A program made the position numbers and the translations under genes. Below, one piece after another: positions 31,922 through 35,645 of a stretch of 35,645 nucleotides of DNA (its first letter is position 1; every line of letters starts with the position of its first letter). The stretch is from Oscillospiraceae bacterium. Its GTDB lineage: Bacteria > Bacillota > Clostridia > Oscillospirales > Ruminococcaceae. Under the pieces are notes generated by a model. The model worked only from the letters and a program-made list of their open reading frames with translations, made no database searches and was not told the DNA's origin. The stretch lies in NCBI GenBank assembly GCA_022508965.1, contig JAFLUD010000001.1:64761-100405 (forward strand), in the 5' to 3' direction.

Positions 31922-34069
31922 TTATTTCGGTGCTTTCATTGTGAGTGAGATTCTTCCCCGTTTTACGTCAACGTCTAGCACCCAGACCTTTACCACTTCG
32001 CCGACTTTAACCACCTCAAGCGGGTGTTTGATGAATTTGTTGCTCATCTGGGAGATGTGCACCAGCCCGTCCTCGTGAACTCCAATGTCGACAAACGCGC
32101 CGAAGTCTATTACGTTGCGGACGGTTCCCATAAGCTCCATGCCGGGCTTTAAGTCCTTTATCTCCATGACGTCGCCGCTTCTCATAAGAGGCGGAGGCAG
32201 CTCGTCACGCGGATCGCGACCCGGCTTTTCAAGCTCCTTTACGATATCGTTGAGCGTGGGAAGTCCCGCGCCGGTTTCCTCGGCGATCTTCTTAAGTCCC
32301 ACCTGCTTTACCTTTTCGCGGATTATCTCGGCGGTCCCGAGTTCCTCAGGAGCTATGCCGCATCTGTCGAGCAGCGCCTTTGCCGCTTCGTAGGATTCGG
32401 GGTGTATTCCCGTGTTGTCAAGCGGATTTTTGGCGCCGGGGACCCGTAAGAATCCCGCGCACTGCTCGTACGCCTTGGCTCCCAGCTTCTTGACCTTAAG
32501 CAGCTGCTTTCTGTCGGTGAACTCGCCGTTTTCCTCTCGGTAAGCGACGATGTTTTTAGCTATGGCGGAATTGATTCCCGAAATATACGACAGCAGCGAA
32601 TAGGAAGCGGTGTTGAGGTCTACTCCCACGGAGTTCACGCAGTCCTCGACTACTCCCTTCAAAGCCTCGTCCATGCGGGCTTTCGGCATATCGTGCTGAT
32701 ACTGCCCCACGCCTATCGCTTTAGGGTCGATCTTTACCAGCTCAGCGAGCGGGTCTTGAAGTCTGCGCGCTATCGACACCGCCGAACGCAGCGACACGTC
32801 GTAATCGGGGAACTCTTCGGCTGCCAATTTGGACGCGGAATACACCGACGCGCCCGCTTCGGATACCACCATATACGACACCTTTTCGGGGATCGTTTTG
32901 ATAAGCTCGGCGGTGAACTGCTCCGTCTCGCGGGAGGCGGTTCCGTTGCCGATGGCTATTGTGGAAACGTGGTGCTTTTCGATCATTCGGGCGATCACTT
33001 TTTTAGCGGTTTCTGCTTCGTTTTTGGAACGCGTGATGTAGATTATCGCGGTGTCAAGAACCTTACCCGTGGGATCCACCACCGCGCACTTACAGCCGTG
33101 AGCATAGCCAGGGTCAAGCCCAAGAGTTACGGTATTCTTAACGGGAGGTGCCATAATGAGCTGTCTTAAGTTGGATGCAAACACCTTTATCGCGCCCTCG
33201 GCGGCAACCGCCGAAAGCTCCGAGCGCACTTCCCTTTCTATCGACGGGAAGATCAGACGCTTGTAGCCGTCCTCGCAGGCGGCGCGAACCAGCTTTCCGC
33301 ACTCGCTGTCGTTTTTGGTGTACTCGCGCACGCTCATGCTTTCGCCGAGTCCCTCGGGAAGCGATACCGCGACTTTAAGCGAGTTCTCCTTTTCGCCGCG
33401 GTCGAGCGCCAATACTCTGTGACCCGCGATCCTTCCCACGGGCTCGGAATATTCAAAGTAGTTCTTGTATACCTCGTTGGAATCCTCAGCGGCGGCTGTG
33501 GAGCTGATAGTTCCCTTCTGGAAAACCAGCTCGCGGAGCTTTTTGCGAAGCTCGGCGCTGTCTGATAGGTTTTCGGCGATTATATCCATCGCTCCCGCGA
33601 GAGCGTCGTCTGCTGTTGCTACGCCCTTTTCCTCATTTACGAAAGCCGCGGCTTCCTCACCCGGAACTGTCTTGGGATTTTGCTCCATGAGAATTTCGGC
33701 AAGCGGTTCGAGTCCCTTTTCACGCGCCACCGAGCCGCGGGTCTTGCGCTTGGGCTTGAACGGGCGGTAGATGTCCTCGACCTCTACGAGCGTTACGGCG
33801 TTCTCTATCGCTGACGCCAGCTCGTCGGTCATTTTCTCCTGTTCGGTTATCGACGAGATTATTTCCTGCTTACGCTTTTCGAGGTTCCTCAAATAAGTCA
33901 ATCTTTCGGAAAGCTCGCGCAGAACGGTGTCGTCAAGAGACCCCGTCTGTTCCTTTCTGTAACGCGCTATAAACGGTATCGTCTTATCGTCGTCGATGAG
34001 AGCAACCGTGTTGTCGACCTGCCACTGCTGCAGCTTGAATTCCTTAGCGAGCGCTGCGTTTATGTCCAT
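31922..34069 (-). CDS. tex: Tex-family RNA-binding transcriptional accessory protein
   Basis: A 715-residue protein with the standard Tex layout: Tex_N helical region from the N-terminus (MDINAALAKEFKLQQWQVDN, FIARYRKEQTGSLDD) to about 200; a YqgF/RNase H-like domain (TLGLDPGYAHGCKCAVVD, about 315-450); helix-hairpin-helix DNA-binding repeats (about 490-560, LNTASYSLLSYISGINSAIAKN); and an S1 RNA-binding domain at the C-terminus (GTVRNVIDFGAFVDIGVHEDGLVHISQM). Tex binds nucleic acid and affects transcription and RNA handling; the exact mechanism is not settled. GGAGGAG precedes the ATG by 4-5 nt. The upstream gene has its own terminator, so tex likely depends on read-through or a promoter I do not see. 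Confidence 0.95.
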   Translation of the reverse strand: MDINAALAKEFKLQQWQVDNTVALIDDDKTIPFIARYRKEQTGSLDDTVLRELSERLTYLRNLEKRKQEIISSITEQEKMTDELASAIENAVTLVEVEDIYRPFKPKRKTRGSVAREKGLEPLAEILMEQNPKTVPGEEAAAFVNEEKGVATADDALAGAMDIIAENLSDSAELRKKLRELVFQKGTISSTAAAEDSNEVYKNYFEYSEPVGRIAGHRVLALDRGEKENSLKVAVSLPEGLGESMSVREYTKNDSECGKLVRAACEDGYKRLIFPSIEREVRSELSAVAAEGAIKVFASNLRQLIMAPPVKNTVTLGLDPGYAHGCKCAVVDPTGKVLDTAIIYITRSKNEAETAKKVIARMIEKHHVSTIAIGNGTASRETEQFTAELIKTIPEKVSYMVVSEAGASVYSASKLAAEEFPDYDVSLRSAVSIARRLQDPLAELVKIDPKAIGVGQYQHDMPKARMDEALKGVVEDCVNSVGVDLNTASYSLLSYISGINSAIAKNIVAYREENGEFTDRKQLLKVKKLGAKAYEQCAGFLRVPGAKNPLDNTGIHPESYEAAKALLDRCGIAPEELGTAEIIREKVKQVGLKKIAEETGAGLPTLNDIVKELEKPGRDPRDELPPPLMRSGDVMEIKDLKPGMELMGTVRNVIDFGAFVDIGVHEDGLVHISQMSNKFIKHPLEVVKVGEVVKVWVLDVDVKRGRISLTMKAPK

Positions 34070-34094
34070 TTTTTCTCCTCCAAAATCTCAAAAC

Positions 34095-34134
34095 AACACC
34101 GCGCAAAGAATCGCGTCGGTCTTTGAGCGGTGTT
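34095..34134 (-). terminator. Stem-loop terminator after the signal-peptidase-like gene
   Basis: AACACCGC (34095-34102) pairs with GCGGTGTT (34127-34134), with an inner CAAAGA/TCTTTG stem (34104-34109, 34120-34125) and a single mismatch between. The minus-strand tail is GTTTTGAGATTTT. It lies between the 34144 gene and tex. Confidence 0.65.
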
Positions 34135-34143
34135 TGTATTTAA

Positions 34144-35328
34144 TTACTTTTTAAGTCCCGCAAGAATATCGTCGACGACATTGTCGCTTATGCGGTTTTT
34201 GTCGCGGATATCCTCGTCGTCGTCAATAAGATCCTCTACCCTCTTGGACGCAAGTATCTGCGAGCTGCGCTTGCCCGCTGTCTTTGCGGGGCGCGAGAGA
34301 GTTTTTACTCCGTCGTCATCGCTTTCGCGGCGGATCTGTCTGCCTATCTGAGGAGCCTGTCCGCCTGTTCTCACGCGGTTCTCGGAATTCAGAACGTCGC
34401 CCACGGAGGTGGAGCTTGTCTGCGCGAAAAACGCGTCGCTTGTATCCTTTTTGGAAAGCTCGGGCAGCTCGGCGGTTTTGCTCTTGGATTCGCTGTTCTC
34501 GCTGTTCTGCAGGTATCTTCCGATGCCGACCGTTTCGGGGGTTTTGGGTTCTTTTTGTGCAATTGTAACAGGTCTTGATTTAGGCGTTTCGGCAGGCTTA
34601 GAGGCTTCGGAGTTCCTATTGGTAAGCGGAATTATCGGGCGCTCGTTCTTCTGCTGCTTGCCCGAATAACTGAACAGCACGCCGTTTGCCTCAGACGCGG
34701 ATTTATCCGCTGCCGCGCGGGAATACGCCGCCTTGCCGTCGCTCTTCACGCTTATATTAACCGGGGACTTGCGTTCCTCATCGGGGCGATTCTTTAACTG
34801 CGGTTCTACTTCGGGATCGGGGAGGCTCTTCGCAGCGGCGCGGATTATATCGTACAAAATCAGCGCTATACACGGCAAAACAGCCACGCAGAATACTCCG
34901 AACGGTGTTTTGATAAAATCAACGGTTTTCCCAAACGGAACGCTCGCGTAATCCGCGAGTCCCACGAGCCTTGTCTCAGGGACTTCCAGCGTAGAAGTGT
35001 TATCCGATAGCGTCATGTAATAGGTTCCGTCAACAACATAGATGTTCCTTACATATCCCAGAGCGCAGTCCTTTCCGTCGTCGTCCTTGGAATAAAGCAC
35101 CAGCTTTCCCTCCGACAACTCGAACGCCGTGGTCTTCTCCACAATCACCGCGCTTCCCTTCGGCGCTCCCTCAAGTCCGTCGGTCTGCACCATGTAAATG
35201 TTATATCCGAACACGCTTACCGTGTTCCTCGAACCGAACGCTGCCGCGGATATTACCAGCAAAATACACAATACGATCAATAATGCGCAAAATATATATC
35301 CTACTACCCGCAGAATTTTTTTCCTCAA
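34144..35328 (-). CDS. Signal peptidase I-like (SipW-type) membrane protein with missing catalytic residues and long charged tail
   Basis: From a TTG at 35328 the protein has 394 residues: N-terminal membrane helix (about 7-32), extracellular domain (about 33-140), second membrane helix (about 143-162), and a polar, charged, probably disordered cytoplasmic tail (about 165-394). The extracellular part matches the archaeal/SipW-type signal peptidase pattern: GYNIYMVQTDGLEG for the usual SGSMEP box, KGSAVIVEK, then GYVRNIYVVDGTYYMTLSDN and a VGLADYASVPFGK strand before helix 2. The active serine becomes Gly (TDGLE), and no His or Lys base is evident. The start is uncertain: a GTG at 35343 and a TTG at 35370 are open; none has an ideal ribosome-binding site (AAAGGGGTG is near 35341-35349). 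It may be a scaffold rather than a peptidase. Confidence 0.65.
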   Translation of the reverse strand: MRKKILRVVGYIFCALLIVLCILLVISAAAFGSRNTVSVFGYNIYMVQTDGLEGAPKGSAVIVEKTTAFELSEGKLVLYSKDDDGKDCALGYVRNIYVVDGTYYMTLSDNTSTLEVPETRLVGLADYASVPFGKTVDFIKTPFGVFCVAVLPCIALILYDIIRAAAKSLPDPEVEPQLKNRPDEERKSPVNISVKSDGKAAYSRAAADKSASEANGVLFSYSGKQQKNERPIIPLTNRNSEASKPAETPKSRPVTIAQKEPKTPETVGIGRYLQNSENSESKSKTAELPELSKKDTSDAFFAQTSSTSVGDVLNSENRVRTGGQAPQIGRQIRRESDDDGVKTLSRPAKTAGKRSSQILASKRVEDLIDDDEDIRDKNRISDNVVDDILAGLKK

Positions 35329-35354
35329 ATTTATAAAAAACACCCCTTTTGCTA

Positions 35355-35383
35355 TTGACAAATCACTCAAAATGGTTTATAAT
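35355..35383 (+). promoter_or_regulatory. Perfect-consensus promoter toward the tRNA-Thr
   Basis: TTGACA (35355-35360), 17 bp, TATAAT (35378-35383), both exact. The predicted start near 35390 is about 205 nt upstream of the tRNA gene and reads first through the tRNA fragment at 35510-35534. It overlaps the start of the minus-strand gene and its leader. Confidence 0.8.
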
Positions 35384-35431
35384 ATAATAGTTGTTTGGGT
35401 TGATTTCCCGCCAAGCTATATTCCATCTACC

Positions 35432-35460
35432 ATTATAACACATTTCCCGCCTTTTTGCAA
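35432..35460 (-). promoter_or_regulatory. Promoter of the signal-peptidase-like gene
   Basis: Minus strand TTGCAA (35455-35460), 17 bp, TATAAT (35432-35437), with TGT before the -10. The predicted start near 35425 lies beyond the start of the opposing plus-strand transcript, so the two RNAs overlap by about 35 nt. Confidence 0.65.
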
Positions 35461-35509
35461 GTGGTTTTTTATTTTCATCTTTTTCCCCGCTATTTCTCTG
35501 CAACTTCGC

Positions 35510-35534
35510 AACGCATCCGTAATTCGCAGGTCGT
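35510..35534 (+). pseudogene. tRNA-Thr fragment (anticodon arm and variable region only)
   Basis: This 25-nt stretch matches the anticodon arm through the start of the variable region of the tRNA-Thr gene at 35621-35645 with 22 of 25 bases identical. Differences are at 35511, 35517 and 35524; one lies in the loop and two change stem pairs, so the arm is damaged. No acceptor, D arm or T arm surrounds it. It could be a remnant of a deleted tandem tRNA or an attachment-site scar. The following 60 bp to the tRNA show nothing else. Confidence 0.6.
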
Positions 35535-35595
35535 GTGCTGTCAATAAAGCGACGCAGCATCGGTGGCATTGCCTTGCAATTTCAAAATTTAATAT

Positions 35596-35645
35596 GCTGG
35601 TGTAGCTCAGTCGGTAGAGCAGCGCATTCGTAATGCGCAGGTCGT
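35596..35645 (+). tRNA. tRNA-Thr(CGU), 5' part, cut by window end
   Basis: The first 50 nt of a tRNA are visible: 5' acceptor strand GCTGGTG (35596-35602), D arm with GCTC...GAGC, and an anticodon arm GCGCA-TTCGTAA-TGCGC (35622-35638). The anticodon is CGT at 35629-35631, reading codon ACG, threonine. The sequence ends in the variable region, so the T arm and 3' acceptor strand are outside the window. It is fed by the perfect promoter at 35355-35383. Confidence 0.9.

Overview
The window looks like a chromosomal segment from a spore-forming, moderately high-GC Clostridia-type Firmicute, probably an Oscillospiraceae/Ruminococcaceae-like gut organism. The evidence is a PolC-type replicative polymerase, the pyrH-frr-uppS-cdsA-dxr-rseP-ispG-polC gene order, a SpoVT regulator, short HisG with HisZ, AT-rich intergenic DNA between GC-richer genes, and strong Shine-Dalgarno sites. 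Genus is inference. No phage, transposase or CRISPR array is visible.

Layout. (1) 1-2988, minus: hisZ-hisG-hisD, the start of a histidine operon, with its own promoter packed with palindromes (3023-3084). (2) 3153-15189, minus: hom-pyrH-frr-uppS-cdsA-dxr-rseP-ispG-polC, joining threonine/methionine precursor synthesis, UMP kinase, ribosome recycling, undecaprenyl and phospholipid precursors, two MEP-pathway enzymes, a site-2 protease and the replicase. (3) 15263-17496, minus: an AIM24-family gene and glgA. (4) 17537-18106, minus: a small M50 membrane protease. (5) 18194-22623, minus: degenerate LCP protein, LUD protein, ROK glucokinase and ilvD. (6) 22449-23777, plus: alr, whose promoter overlaps the divergent LCP promoter. 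(7) 23834-29044, minus: spoVT, then a DigH-like lipoprotein and a large amidase fused to a degenerate copy of the same glycosidase-like domain. (8) 29226-31675, plus: a membrane acyltransferase and a stand-alone trpB, each with its own near-consensus promoter. (9) 31681-31873: a dense palindromic non-coding element. (10) 31922-35460, minus: tex and a signal-peptidase-like membrane protein apparently lacking its catalytic residues. (11) 35355-35645, plus: a consensus promoter, a 25-nt tRNA-Thr fragment, and the first part of a real tRNA-Thr(CGU) gene cut by the window end.

How it fits together. Much of the window serves the envelope: UppS and CdsA make lipid precursors, Dxr and IspG make isoprenoid units, Alr makes D-alanine, and the amidase/DigH pair and LCP-like protein act on or near peptidoglycan. 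The rest is amino-acid (his, hom, ilvD, trpB) and sugar/glycogen metabolism (glcK, glgA). The most unusual items are the palindromic element after trpB, the amidase with a pseudo-glycosidase domain, the inactive-looking signal peptidase homologue with a long charged tail, the tRNA-Thr fragment, and the overlapping divergent promoters. The core genes are otherwise conventional. No gap without a gene exceeds 300 bases.
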